Assembly: GCF_008014675.1 (NCBI RefSeq)
Contig: NZ_VOXD01000031.1
Span: forward strand, 1-64,000
Source: Neolewinella aurantiaca
Lineage (GTDB): Bacteria > Bacteroidota > Bacteroidia > Chitinophagales > Saprospiraceae
Direction of reading: 5' to 3'
Length of the DNA stretch: 64,000 nucleotides
The position numbers and the translations under genes are program-made. The notes beneath the pieces are model-generated. The model was not told where the DNA came from, did no database searches, and worked only from the letters and a program-made list of their open reading frames with translations. Of this stretch, positions 1-9,015 are shown piece by piece. How positions within the stretch are numbered: position 1 is the stretch's first letter; the number at the start of each line of letters is the position of its first letter.

Positions 1-437
1 AAGTGGATGGTGAACCAAACAAGCGTTTCTTGGGTCAGGAATCTGATCGACTCCAGGTAATGGATCAAGGGGGAGATTGGTCGTTTCCTTATTTTGCATG
101 ACTCAATAACGGAAAACAATCCCAGCTAGATTAATTTTATAGTATGCGTTAGCCCTGGGGGCCGGGGGAGAGGGGGATCCGTGCATCTCGTGATACACAC
201 CTGTATCGGCTGATATAAAACTGGTAGAATCTGAGATTCTGACAATGGGGTGCTTCGGTAATTGGAAGTGACACCTGAAGTGTTGGACCTTCTCCCTTTC
301 TCCCCTGGAGAAGGGCTGGGGATGAGGTTACGAGCGTTAGCGAGCATAGTCGTCCCCGTTCCCCACAGTTTAAAACTTATCCTTTCCGTAACAAGGCCGC
401 TACATTCAGGTAACCCACTGACGGCACTTTTGCGGTT
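1..437. other. Gene-free left edge with repeat-like segments
   Basis: I see no convincing gene in this stretch; the short open frames here lack family features. Positions 160-200 hold a G-rich segment followed by CGTGCATCTCGTGATACACA, which recurs in inverted orientation near 31490-31530. Positions 282-335 hold a CTCCC...CCCCTGGAG...GGGGATGAGG palindromic segment of the G-rich intergenic repeat kind. Promoter elements for the cytochrome peroxidase gene at 438 are probably also here, but I cannot pick out a clear -7 box. Confidence 0.5.
160..200 (-). repeat. G-rich repeat with CGTGCATCTCGTGA core, copy 1
   Basis: The block ggccgggggagaggggg followed by the core cgtgcatctcgtgatacaca matches the reverse complement of the segment around 31489-31533. 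There the core is TCACGAGATGCACG, flanked by CTCTCC-type arms. Only one arm of the palindrome is preserved in this copy. Function is unknown. Confidence 0.5.
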
Positions 438-2255
438 ATGTTGCTACGTACTGCCTTTTTGCTGATTTGTTTTTTTTCGCTGGTTGCTTTCGCTCCCCGA
501 CCGGAACCGACTGCCGGTTACCGACCCGCAGATGATTATCAGTTGTTTGTGGAGCGCGCCCGGGCACTGGCCGAAACGGGAGAAGCTTTCAGGGCCAAAA
601 CGGCCGGTGCGGATGAGTTGCGCAATAGTGTAACAGCGGCCCGCATGGCCTACAAACGCGTAGCCTGGCTGGTGGAATACGATCACCCGGGTTTTGCCGC
701 CAAGCATTTTAACGGGGCACCGTTGCTGAAAGCAAAACGGTCAGGAACGCGGGCGGAGGTCGTGCTGCCCGAAGGCTTACAGGTGCTGGACGAAGGAGCC
801 TTTGCGGAAGCACCGGATGCCGCCAGCCTGGCGATTGTAAGCAAGGCTTTACTGGTCAGTTCCCGGCAATTATTGCCGGAGGTGGCAACCCGTACCTACG
901 ATCTGCCGGAACTGCTGGCCGCTGCCCGCGCGGCAACGATAGCGCTGCCAACCCTTGGCCTTACGGGCTTTGATACGCCCGGATCGGTGAATGCCCTTGC
1001 CGAGGCAAAAGTGGTGCTGAAAGCTATAGGCGATGCTTTGGAATCGGCCGGCACTTCAACCTCCCACGGCACCCGCGTCCGCGCCCACCTGAATGAAGGC
1101 CTGGAGATGCTCAGCCAAAACGACGATTTCGACACCTTCGACCGGCTGCGCTTCGTACGCGAAGTGACCGAGCCTCTCCTTGCCAGCCTGACGGGCTGGG
1201 CGGAAACACTGCCTCCAGCAGCCCCGTCGGGTAACCTGACAGCCATCCGGCCTTCGGCCCGGTCGATGTTCAATGATGGCTTCCTGAACCCTTATGCGTT
1301 CACGGAAATGACCGCCGAAGAAGACAGCGATGCCCTGCGCCGCCTGGGCAGGCGGCTGTTTTACGATGCGACGCTGAGCGCCGACAGTAAGCTGAGCTGT
1401 GCCAGCTGCCACCAGCCCGAACTGGCTTTTACCGACGGGCAGCCCAAATCGTTGAGCAGCCGCGCCGGTGAAACCCTGCAGCGGAATGCGCCTACCCTGA
1501 TCAATGCTGTTTATGCCGATCGGTTCTTCTACGATTTGCGCGCGTTTACCCTCGAGCAACAGGCCGAGCACGTCATCTTCGAAGGGGCCGAATTTGGCAC
1601 GGCATACGCTGAAATACTGCGGAAAATAAACGGTGAAAAAGACTACCGGAAGCTGGTGCGCGAAGCGCTCGGCACAAAGGTCATTGACCGCGATGGTTTC
1701 AGCTCGGCACTGGCCTCCTACGTGCTTTCCCTGCGGTCGTTCAACAGTCCTTTTGACCGGTATATTCGCGGAGAAACTGCAGATTTTCCCGCTGCCGCAA
1801 AGCGGGGGTTTAACCTGTTTATGGGGAAAGCGGCTTGCGGAACCTGCCACTTTGCACCGACCTTTTCCGGCCTGGTTCCGCCGGCATATCTGGAGAACGA
1901 AACCGAAATTCTCGGCGTGCTTTCCTCGCCCCACCGCCTGCGCAAGGAACTCGACCCCGACCAGGGGAGGAGTGCCGGTGGCATCCACCATGACGGCGTG
2001 TGGATCTATGATCGCTCCTTCAAAACGCCGACCGTTCGCAATGCCGCCCTGACTGCACCATACTTTCACAACGGCGCCTACAAAACCCTGGAGCTGGTGG
2101 TCGGTTTTTACGACCACGGAGGGGGGCAGGGCATTGGTCTCGACGTACCGAACCAGACATTGCCGCCCGATTCACTCCTGCTCAGCCATCAGGAAAAGGC
2201 AGATTTGGTAGCGTTTATGGAAAGTTTGTCCGATCCGATATTACCATCCCGTTAA
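438..2255 (+). CDS. Di-haem cytochrome c peroxidase (MauG/CcpA family) with extra N-terminal domain
   Basis: A predicted periplasmic cytochrome c peroxidase of 605 residues, which would reduce H2O2 with electrons from small c-type cytochromes or act as a MauG-like oxidase. A signal peptide covers about residues 1-18. Residues ~25-260 form a mostly helical N-terminal domain with a VEYDHPGFAAKHFNGAPL segment, as in Bacteroidota peroxidases that carry an imelysin-like module. Two haem-binding sites follow: CASCH near residue 321 and CGTCH near residue 467. The C-terminal KTPTVRNAALTAPYFHNGA segment is typical of the family. It is much longer than the ~330-350 residues of a plain peroxidase because of the N-terminal module. 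The gene stands alone, and a dispersed repeat copy starts 12 nt after its stop. The family call is firm; the physiological substrate is unknown. Confidence 0.9.
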   Translation: MLLRTAFLLICFFSLVAFAPRPEPTAGYRPADDYQLFVERARALAETGEAFRAKTAGADELRNSVTAARMAYKRVAWLVEYDHPGFAAKHFNGAPLLKAKRSGTRAEVVLPEGLQVLDEGAFAEAPDAASLAIVSKALLVSSRQLLPEVATRTYDLPELLAAARAATIALPTLGLTGFDTPGSVNALAEAKVVLKAIGDALESAGTSTSHGTRVRAHLNEGLEMLSQNDDFDTFDRLRFVREVTEPLLASLTGWAETLPPAAPSGNLTAIRPSARSMFNDGFLNPYAFTEMTAEEDSDALRRLGRRLFYDATLSADSKLSCASCHQPELAFTDGQPKSLSSRAGETLQRNAPTLINAVYADRFFYDLRAFTLEQQAEHVIFEGAEFGTAYAEILRKINGEKDYRKLVREALGTKVIDRDGFSSALASYVLSLRSFNSPFDRYIRGETADFPAAAKRGFNLFMGKAACGTCHFAPTFSGLVPPAYLENETEILGVLSSPHRLRKELDPDQGRSAGGIHHDGVWIYDRSFKTPTVRNAALTAPYFHNGAYKTLELVVGFYDHGGGQGIGLDVPNQTLPPDSLLLSHQEKADLVAFMESLSDPILPSR

Positions 2256-2266
2256 TTTTCCATTAA

Positions 2267-2286
2267 GGGCGCGGCCGCAGGTGCGG
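2267..2286 (-). repeat. Dispersed REP-like repeat, copy 1
   Basis: GGGCGCGGCCGCAGGTGCGG is a reverse-orientation copy of the TTGCACCTGCGTCCGCGCCC family. It begins 12 nt after the stop of the peroxidase gene. Confidence 0.75.
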
Positions 2287-2419
2287 TGTAAGTTAGAGGA
2301 ACCGTAGGGCGTAAAATAGAATTAACACGCCCAACATTGGATTAACGGGGGGCTAATGAACAAATAATACTTGCTAAAGACCTTCGCGGAAGTTTCTAAA
2401 AGATTCAACTTCCATTACT

Positions 2420-5400
2420 ATGAGATCAACCTTTAGCAATTATTTACTACTACTGTTGTGCTGTCTTTGCGGCGCCCTCAACGCACAGGTCGTTACTACT
2501 TCTGTACGTATAACGTCTTCTTCTGATGATGCCGAGGAGCGTGGCCTAAACAGCAGTTCGCCCGGCGTTATCGACCTTACCAGTACCGACCTCGAGCTTG
2601 TGAACGACGGCAGCGACGGCGATCAGTTCGTCGGCATGCGCTTCAACGGACTGCAGGTTCCGCAAAACGCACGCATCATCAATGCTTACGTGCAATTCAC
2701 CGTCGACGAAACTGTAAATGCCGACGGTACTGTATTTATTCAGGCGGAGGATACCGATAATGCCCTCGCTTACCAGGAAGTACTGGGCAACATCTCCGGG
2801 CGAGCCTTGCTGTCTGATACCATCACCTGGTCTGATATTCCAGACTGGACGGCAGCGGGAGACGCTGGCGACGACCAGCGCACGCCGGACATTTCTGCTT
2901 TGGTGCAGGCCATCGTCGATCGTGACGGTTGGGCCGCCGGCAACGCACTCGGTCTTGTAATGACCGGAACGGGAGAGCGTACCGCCGAAGCGTTTGACGG
3001 TGCTTCCGACAGTGCCCCAATGCTCGTAGTCGAGTACGTGGAAATGGTAACCGCCACCTTCACCCTGGGAGACAGCAGCGACGATGTGGAAACCAACGTG
3101 AGCAGTGGTGCCAACGACATCACCAGCTCCGATCTCGAGATTACGACTGAGAACGCCCCGCAGGTTATTTCGCTGCGCTTCCCCGGCGTAACGATTCCTT
3201 CCGGTTCGGAGATCACCAGCTCGTACATTCAGTTCGCCGTCGACGAGTCCAGCATCGGTGGTGACGTAGACGCGATGATCCTGTTCGACCAGAGCGGCAA
3301 CGCCGCTCCGCTAACGGCTACTTACGATCCTACCAGCCCCGACTTCGACCTGCCCGTTTTCTGGAACAACATCCCCGACTGGAGCACCGTCGGCGAAGCC
3401 GGACCGGACCAGCGCTCTGCAGACCTTTCTTCTTCCCTCGAGCAGGTATTTTCCCTCGGGAACTGGCGCTCCGGTAACGCCCTGTTGATCGGAATGGTAG
3501 ACCCCGTTGTTTTGAGCATTCCCGGTTATACCGGAAACACCGGTAAGCGGGTAGCTGAGAGCTACGACGGCGACACCGATGCCAGTCCGAAGCTTGTGGT
3601 TTCTTACTTCCCTCCCGTTACGTTCGAGGATGGCGGCTTCCCCGTCGCGGCGGGCTCTTCCTGGAAGTTCCTGGACCAGGGCATCGCCCTGGATACCGTT
3701 GACTGGACCAGCCTGGACTACGACGACGCTGCCTGGTCTTTTGGTGATGCTATACTCGGTTATGGAGGTAACGGCGAAATCACTACCCTCGGCTACGGCT
3801 CTGACGAGCAGAACAAGCACGTCACGACTTACTTCCGCCACACCTTTGAGGTTGAAAACGCCAGCCAGTACGACAGTTTACTGTTCGACGTGCTGCGCGA
3901 CGACGGCGTGATCGTTTACCTGAACGGTACGGAGGTATTCCGCCAGAACATGCCTGCGGGCGATGTGGTTTTCGGCGATCTGGCTTCAGGAACCGTTGGG
4001 TCCGACGATGAAAACACCTACTACCGCGAAAAAATAGCCAACCTGCTGACGAATGACCGCAACGTAATTGCCGTTGAGCTGCACCAGGCTACTGCGTCCA
4101 GTTCAGACCTCAGCTTCGACCTGGCGCTGGGCTTCACCTTCCCACCGCTTTCGCCAGCGAGCTTCCCGCTTACCCGCGGAACAGAGTGGCATTACCTGGA
4201 CAACGGGACCTCGCTGGACGATCAGGACTGGAAAGACACCGGCTATGCGATCACCGATGATTCATGGCTGGCGGGGCAAGGTCCCCTCGGCTACGGAGGT
4301 GACGTAGCTACCGAACTCAGCTTCGGAACCGATCCGGAAAACAAATTCGTTACCACTTACTTCCGCCGTGAGATTGACATTGACCTCACGACCCTGCCGG
4401 ACAGTGTACAACTGTCGCTACGCCGCGACGACGGCGCGATCGTCTACCTGAACGGAGTAGAAGTAGCGCGCAGCAATATGCCCGACGGCGACGTTGATTA
4501 CCTGACTACCGCGGCAACCCGTGTGGAAGGATCGGACGAAACGAATTACTTTGGTGTAAACCTTTACCCGGAGCAATTCCGCGACGGCGTAAACACCATT
4601 GCTGTTGAAGTACACCAGTTTTCACTGAACAGCTCAGACCTTGTTTTTGACCTCGAACTGGATGCCGCTCCGGTGGTGAACCCTCCGGCACTCGGCTGTG
4701 AAGACGGCAACGAAGGCCATATCGCCTGTTTCACCTCGATCACGCCTACGGCTGAGACACCGAACCTCATTCTTCCTGCTGGCAGCCACCGCTTTCAGGC
4801 CATCCATAAACAGGGCGGTACGTACAGCATCGGCGGAGGTACCATCCCCGGCCTGCACGACTTTACCGGCTTTGTGCCGCTGAATAACACCAGCAGCACG
4901 GCGGGCTACCTGAGCATCAACCACGAAACCAGCCCGGGAGGAGTTTCTATGCTTGGCCTTCATTACGATGCTGATACAAACCTCTGGGTAGTCGACAGCT
5001 CTCAGGCCGTTGATCTTTACAACGATGACCTGGTAACAACCGTCCGCAACTGTTCCGGTGGCATCACCCCCTGGGGTACGGTCATCACCGCCGAAGAAAG
5101 CCGCAACAACACCGATGCGAATAACGATGGTTACACTGATGTTGGCTGGCTGATTGAAATCGATCCGGTAACCGCTAAAGTGGTAGAGTACGGCAACGGC
5201 AAACAGGAGAAACTGTGGGCTGCTGGTCGCATCAGCCACGAAAACGCGGTAGTCCTCAACGACGAGCGTACTCTCTTCACCGGCGAAGACGGAGGGTCGA
5301 GCGCCGTGTTCAAGTTCGTTGCCGATAACCCGCGTGACCTGAGCTCTGGTAAACTCTACGCCCTCCAGCTCAGCGAACCGCTTGTTGGCGGCGAGCCAAC

Positions 5401-6796
5401 CGGTACCGCCGGTACCTGGATCGAGATCCCGAACACCACGGAGGAGGACCGCAACAACACCCGGGCCCTTGCGGTTGCAATGGGCGCTACCAACTTCAAC
5501 GGTGTGGAAGACCTTGAATTTTCTCCTCTTACCGGGCAGATTTACTTTACTTCCAAGGGCCACGGTCGTGTTTACCGCTTCACCGACGGTGATGCAGGCG
5601 TAACCGACTTCGAAACTTTCGTTGGTGGAGCCAGCTACGTACTGAACACCGAAAACGGAGTCTTCACCGAGCCGTGGCGGACCGGTAACGACAACCTTAC
5701 TTTCGACGATCAGGGTAACCTGTGGGTACTTCAGGACGGCGGTCTGAACTACATCTGGCTGGTACGTCCGGGGCACACTCAGGAAGCACCGATGGTAGAG
5801 CTGTTCGCCAGTGCACCCGTAGGCGCAGAACTGACGGGCCTGACCTTTACGCCCGACTACAAATACGGCTTCTTCAGCGTACAGCACCCTGCGGGTACCA
5901 ACCAGCCACAGCTGGATGCTACCGGCAACGAAGTAACCTTCAACGCTTCCACCACGATCATCTTCTCGCGCAGCGAGTACCTTGGCGAGCAGCCCCCCGT
6001 GATTGCTTTCGAAGCAGACCGCCGCGTGGTGGTGCAGGGAGAAAGCGTCTCGTTCAGCGATGTATCTGAAAACGGCGTTGAAGAACGCCGTTGGGTGTTC
6101 GATGGCGGTGTACCGGCAGTTTCTGACGCAGAGCAAGTCGATGTGACTTACAACGGATTGGGTTTTTACACCGTAAGCCTTGAAGTGGCCAACGCCCAGG
6201 GCGAGGTTTCTGTAGTGGAAGAAGCATACATCGAGGTAATCGAGCCAGCGCCGGTAACTGACTTTACGGCCAACAACGTAATGGTGGCTACCAACGCCGA
6301 CGTTACCTTCTTTGACCTGAGTACCAACAACCCAACAAGCTGGGACTGGATCTTCGAGGGTGGTAGCCCAGCGACTTCCAACGTAGAGATGCCTACTGTA
6401 ACCTACACCGAGCCTGGCACCTACGCTGTGTCTCTCGTGACGGGTAACCGCGCGGGATCTGGTACTACTGAAGCCAAGACGAGCTATATCGAAGTGATGC
6501 GCCCAGTAAGCAGCAACGATCCGGTTGGTCAGGGAACAAACCTTGCTGTTTTCCCTAACCCTACTGCGGGTAAGATCAACATCCGTATGGAAGAGACTGC
6601 CGGCAAGAAAATCACCTTCCAGCTCTTCGACCTTACTGGCCGCTTGCTGGCAGACATTGGCGTAGTGGACGGAATTGCTGGTACTGGCATCTGGTCTTAC
6701 GATACTGCTGATCTGGCGGTACAGGGCCAGGTTGTGGTGCTGAAAGTTACGCTTGACGGCGAAGCTACCCATCGTATGATTCGTCTGACGAAGTAA
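2420..6796 (+). CDS. Secreted multidomain PhoX-like (DUF839) protein with T9SS sorting domain
   Basis: A 1458-residue exported protein with a signal peptide ending ...GALNAQ near residue 22. Reading along it: two DNRLRE-like beta-sandwich repeats (~25-215 and ~215-400, each with an R/PxxWxxIPDW segment); two repeated modules (~410-580 and ~587-750) sharing LGYGG, VTTYFR and DDG-IVYLNG-EV motifs; a PhoX/DUF839 beta-propeller region (~757-1190, with NHETSPGG, GGITPWGT and NGVEDLEFSP); two PKD domains (~1192 and ~1276); and a type A T9SS sorting domain (~1374-1458, VFPNPTAGKINI to the end). PhoX enzymes are Ca/Fe-dependent phosphatases, so a cell-surface phosphatase or phosphodiesterase is plausible but unproven. 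A perfect terminator hairpin follows. Confidence 0.88.
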   Translation: MRSTFSNYLLLLLCCLCGALNAQVVTTSVRITSSSDDAEERGLNSSSPGVIDLTSTDLELVNDGSDGDQFVGMRFNGLQVPQNARIINAYVQFTVDETVNADGTVFIQAEDTDNALAYQEVLGNISGRALLSDTITWSDIPDWTAAGDAGDDQRTPDISALVQAIVDRDGWAAGNALGLVMTGTGERTAEAFDGASDSAPMLVVEYVEMVTATFTLGDSSDDVETNVSSGANDITSSDLEITTENAPQVISLRFPGVTIPSGSEITSSYIQFAVDESSIGGDVDAMILFDQSGNAAPLTATYDPTSPDFDLPVFWNNIPDWSTVGEAGPDQRSADLSSSLEQVFSLGNWRSGNALLIGMVDPVVLSIPGYTGNTGKRVAESYDGDTDASPKLVVSYFPPVTFEDGGFPVAAGSSWKFLDQGIALDTVDWTSLDYDDAAWSFGDAILGYGGNGEITTLGYGSDEQNKHVTTYFRHTFEVENASQYDSLLFDVLRDDGVIVYLNGTEVFRQNMPAGDVVFGDLASGTVGSDDENTYYREKIANLLTNDRNVIAVELHQATASSSDLSFDLALGFTFPPLSPASFPLTRGTEWHYLDNGTSLDDQDWKDTGYAITDDSWLAGQGPLGYGGDVATELSFGTDPENKFVTTYFRREIDIDLTTLPDSVQLSLRRDDGAIVYLNGVEVARSNMPDGDVDYLTTAATRVEGSDETNYFGVNLYPEQFRDGVNTIAVEVHQFSLNSSDLVFDLELDAAPVVNPPALGCEDGNEGHIACFTSITPTAETPNLILPAGSHRFQAIHKQGGTYSIGGGTIPGLHDFTGFVPLNNTSSTAGYLSINHETSPGGVSMLGLHYDADTNLWVVDSSQAVDLYNDDLVTTVRNCSGGITPWGTVITAEESRNNTDANNDGYTDVGWLIEIDPVTAKVVEYGNGKQEKLWAAGRISHENAVVLNDERTLFTGEDGGSSAVFKFVADNPRDLSSGKLYALQLSEPLVGGEPTGTAGTWIEIPNTTEEDRNNTRALAVAMGATNFNGVEDLEFSPLTGQIYFTSKGHGRVYRFTDGDAGVTDFETFVGGASYVLNTENGVFTEPWRTGNDNLTFDDQGNLWVLQDGGLNYIWLVRPGHTQEAPMVELFASAPVGAELTGLTFTPDYKYGFFSVQHPAGTNQPQLDATGNEVTFNASTTIIFSRSEYLGEQPPVIAFEADRRVVVQGESVSFSDVSENGVEERRWVFDGGVPAVSDAEQVDVTYNGLGFYTVSLEVANAQGEVSVVEEAYIEVIEPAPVTDFTANNVMVATNADVTFFDLSTNNPTSWDWIFEGGSPATSNVEMPTVTYTEPGTYAVSLVTGNRAGSGTTEAKTSYIEVMRPVSSNDPVGQGTNLAVFPNPTAGKINIRMEETAGKKITFQLFDLTGRLLADIGVVDGIAGTGIWSYDTADLAVQGQVVVLKVTLDGEATHRMIRLTK

Positions 6797-6852
6797 TCGA
6801 TACACTGATTGAAAGTGTGGTGTTGAGCCAGAGCCGGACCTACACTTTTATT

Positions 6853-6887
6853 AACCCGGACGCGCAGCCCTGCGCGTCCGGGTTTTC
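6853..6887 (+). terminator. Rho-independent terminator after the PhoX-like gene
   Basis: The perfect 14-bp stem AACCCGGACGCGCA / TGCGCGTCCGGGTT with a GCCC loop is followed by TT, 57 nt after the stop codon. The next gene starts at 6900, directly downstream. Confidence 0.85.
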
Positions 6888-6899
6888 AACATTTTAACC

Positions 6900-7802
6900 A
6901 TGAGAGCAGTCTTACTTTGCCTTGCCACCTTACTTTGCACCTGCGTCCGCGCCCAGTATGCGAATAACGACGTGCCCGTATACGATGACGTGACAACGGC
7001 GCAGGCGGCCCCGGAAGCCGCGCAGCAACTGAGCCTGCGGGACCAAAAACTATTCTCTCTACCCGCAGGAATCGGGGAGTTGGAGTCGTTAGTTTTTCTA
7101 AATCTGATGGGGAATAATCTCACCCGATGGAGTCCCGCTCTGAACAACCTTAAACGCCTGGAAACCTTGAACCTGCAAGGTAATGGCTTGCACTACCTGC
7201 CGGCAGAAATTGCTGAACTTGTTGCTCTGAAAAGCCTCAACGTAAGCGAAAACGAACTTCAGGAACTCCCCGCAGAATTAGGGCAACTGAAAGCTCTGAG
7301 CTATTTGCGGGTGAGCGGAAATTCACTGACCAAACTACCGGTGGCGCTCACGAACCTGCATGACCTGACAGCCATTGAAGCGCGCAGCAACCAGATCAGT
7401 CGCCTTCCGGAAGACATGCGGGGGTTGCGCAGGATTACGGACATCGACCTGGGCTACAATCAGCTAAGAGCGCTCCCGGATAACTGGAGTTCCCTCAGAA
7501 AGCTGGAAACGCTCAACCTCGAGTTCAACTTTCTGCAAGAAGTACCGGCCTCATTCGGGAAGATGAAAAGTTTGCGCAGCCTGTTGCTGACCGGTAATGA
7601 ACTGGAGAACCTGCCCGCTGAACTGAGCCGTTTGCGGAATTTGCGACTTTTGGTGCTGGCCGGAAACAAACTTGTCGCATTGCCCGAAGACCTTTCGGGG
7701 TTAGGGCAATTAAAGACACTAATACTGACGGGTAACCCTATTCCGGAGGCTGAGCAGAAGCGCATCACAGCTGCGCTGCCTGACTGCCGGGTCGTATTTT
7801 GA
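6900..7802 (+). CDS. Secreted leucine-rich-repeat protein
   Basis: A 300-residue protein with an N-terminal signal peptide (RAVLLCLATLLCTCVRAQ, cleavage after AQ) followed by nine or ten ~23-residue leucine-rich repeats of the LxxLxxLxLxxNxLxxLPxx type, from about residue 45 to 290. Such proteins usually mediate protein-protein contacts; no catalytic domain is present. The bases coding the end of the signal peptide are a perfect copy of the dispersed TTGCACCTGCGTCCGCGCCC repeat, read as LCTCVRA. The start is the ATG just after the upstream terminator. A short GC hairpin (GCGCCCCTGGGGCGC, ~7811-7825) after the stop could end transcription. The binding partner is unknown. Confidence 0.88.
   Translation: MRAVLLCLATLLCTCVRAQYANNDVPVYDDVTTAQAAPEAAQQLSLRDQKLFSLPAGIGELESLVFLNLMGNNLTRWSPALNNLKRLETLNLQGNGLHYLPAEIAELVALKSLNVSENELQELPAELGQLKALSYLRVSGNSLTKLPVALTNLHDLTAIEARSNQISRLPEDMRGLRRITDIDLGYNQLRALPDNWSSLRKLETLNLEFNFLQEVPASFGKMKSLRSLLLTGNELENLPAELSRLRNLRLLVLAGNKLVALPEDLSGLGQLKTLILTGNPIPEAEQKRITAALPDCRVVF
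6935..6954 (+). repeat. Dispersed REP-like repeat, copy 2 (inside a CDS)
   Basis: TTGCACCTGCGTCCGCGCCC lies inside the signal-peptide codons of the LRR gene and is read in the frame L-C-T-C-V-R-A. It matches the consensus exactly. Confidence 0.8.
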
Positions 7803-7848
7803 CAGAATTACGCGCCCCTGGGGCGCAGGTTACCTCTGACCTAAATCT

Positions 7849-7856
7849 TACCTTCG
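7849..7856 (+). promoter_or_regulatory. Bacteroidota -7 box of aroB, predicted leaderless
   Basis: TACCTTCG fits the TAnnTTTG consensus except at one base and is followed by only four bases (CCGC) before the ATG at 7861. The spacing places the transcription start at or next to the start codon. No convincing -33 TTTG is visible. Confidence 0.6.
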
Positions 7857-7860
7857 CCGC

Positions 7861-8925
7861 ATGATCTTATCCGTAGCCAATAAATACGAAATCCAAATCG
7901 GAACAATCAGCCAGGCCAACTTCGACTGGCTTTCATCGAAGAACTATGCCGGTTGGGTGCTTTTTGCCGATGAAAACACTGCGGAGCTTTGTTTACCCCG
8001 TATTGAGGAGTTTCTGCCCGAAGACACGCCCGTAATCGTCGTGCCCGAAGGAGAGTTGAACAAGAACCTAGAAACCTGTCAGGACATGTGGGAGGACTTG
8101 TTTGCGGCCGGAGTGGGCCGTCGCTGGTGTGCCATTTGCCTGGGGGGCGGAGTGCTGGAAGATATGGCCGGATTCGTAAGCTCTACCTACAAAAGAGGTA
8201 TCGATTTTCTTCAGATTCCAACAACTCTGCTCTCAATGGTAGACAGTTCCGTAGGCGGCAAACTGGGGATCGATTTCAACCAGGTCAAAAACAGTATCGG
8301 GGTGTTCAACGATCCGATCGCTGTCTGGATAGATCCGGTATTTCTGGAAACCCTGCCGTTGCGGGAAATACGCTCGGGGTACGGTGAAATCATAAAGCAC
8401 GGTCTCATCGCCGACCGGGATCAATGGGACAAGATCAAAACGATAACAGACCTGAGTACTGTAGATTGGGAAACGATCATACCTTCCAGTGTAAACATCA
8501 AGCGGGAGATTGTTCTCGAAGATCCCTTTGAGAAAGGGCTGCGGAAAGCCCTCAACTTTGGCCATACGATCGGGCACGCGATCGAGTCTTACTGGCTGGA
8601 GACTGATCTTCGTTTGTTTCACGGAGAGGCCGTCGCCGCGGGCATGATTATGGAATCGTGGCTCAGTACTCAACTCGAAGCGTTGAGCTCAGATGAACTC
8701 AGGGAAATTACCGATTACTGCCTCAGTATGTACGGTCATCAATCCATCCCCGAGGATTCTCTGCCAGAGTTGCTGGCGCTGATGCAGCAGGACAAAAAAA
8801 ATGAGGATCACCGCGTGAATTTCACTTTACTTTCTGCCGCCGGCAAAGCCCGCATCAATGCTACTGCCGAAGAAGAACTGATTGTAGAAGCAATACGGTA
8901 CTACAACGGACTGGCGCATGCATAG
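7861..8925 (+). CDS. aroB: 3-dehydroquinate synthase
   Basis: This enzyme converts DAHP to 3-dehydroquinate, the second step of the shikimate pathway, in the cytoplasm. The 354-residue length is normal for the family. The NAD-binding GGGVLEDMAGF segment sits near residue 97, followed by the IPTTLLSMVDSSVGGKLGIDF motif. The metal ligands are in GEIIKHG, NFGHTIGHA and FHGEAVAAG. One departure is GGKLG where the family usually has GGKTG. It could in principle be another sugar-phosphate cyclase, but the overall pattern is that of Bacteroidota AroB. It is a single gene with its own -7 box four bases from the ATG. Confidence 0.93.
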   Translation: MILSVANKYEIQIGTISQANFDWLSSKNYAGWVLFADENTAELCLPRIEEFLPEDTPVIVVPEGELNKNLETCQDMWEDLFAAGVGRRWCAICLGGGVLEDMAGFVSSTYKRGIDFLQIPTTLLSMVDSSVGGKLGIDFNQVKNSIGVFNDPIAVWIDPVFLETLPLREIRSGYGEIIKHGLIADRDQWDKIKTITDLSTVDWETIIPSSVNIKREIVLEDPFEKGLRKALNFGHTIGHAIESYWLETDLRLFHGEAVAAGMIMESWLSTQLEALSSDELREITDYCLSMYGHQSIPEDSLPELLALMQQDKKNEDHRVNFTLLSAAGKARINATAEEELIVEAIRYYNGLAHA

Positions 8926-8960
8926 CGGAGTGCTGAAAGGGAGGCATCAGCCCGAAAAAA

Positions 8961-8989
8961 GCCCGCAGTTCAATGTTGAACGGCGGGCC
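8961..8989 (-). terminator. Terminator of the hsp20 gene
   Basis: GCCCGCAGTTCAA-TG-TTGAACGGCGGGC forms a stem with one mismatch. The preceding AAAAAA on the + strand supplies the U-run for minus-strand transcription, 27 bases beyond the hsp20 stop. It also separates aroB from the convergent gene. Confidence 0.75.
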
Positions 8990-9015
8990 AGATAACCACT
9001 AATCTACTATTTTTA

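Noticed and set aside
1056-2117. Long open frame on the minus strand inside the peroxidase gene
   Set aside because: It lies wholly inside a confident plus-strand gene with two haem motifs; the antisense product lacks domain features. It is a codon-bias shadow.
4634-6805. 723-codon open frame antisense to the PhoX-like gene
   Set aside because: Opposite strand of a clear multidomain gene; the product has no family features.
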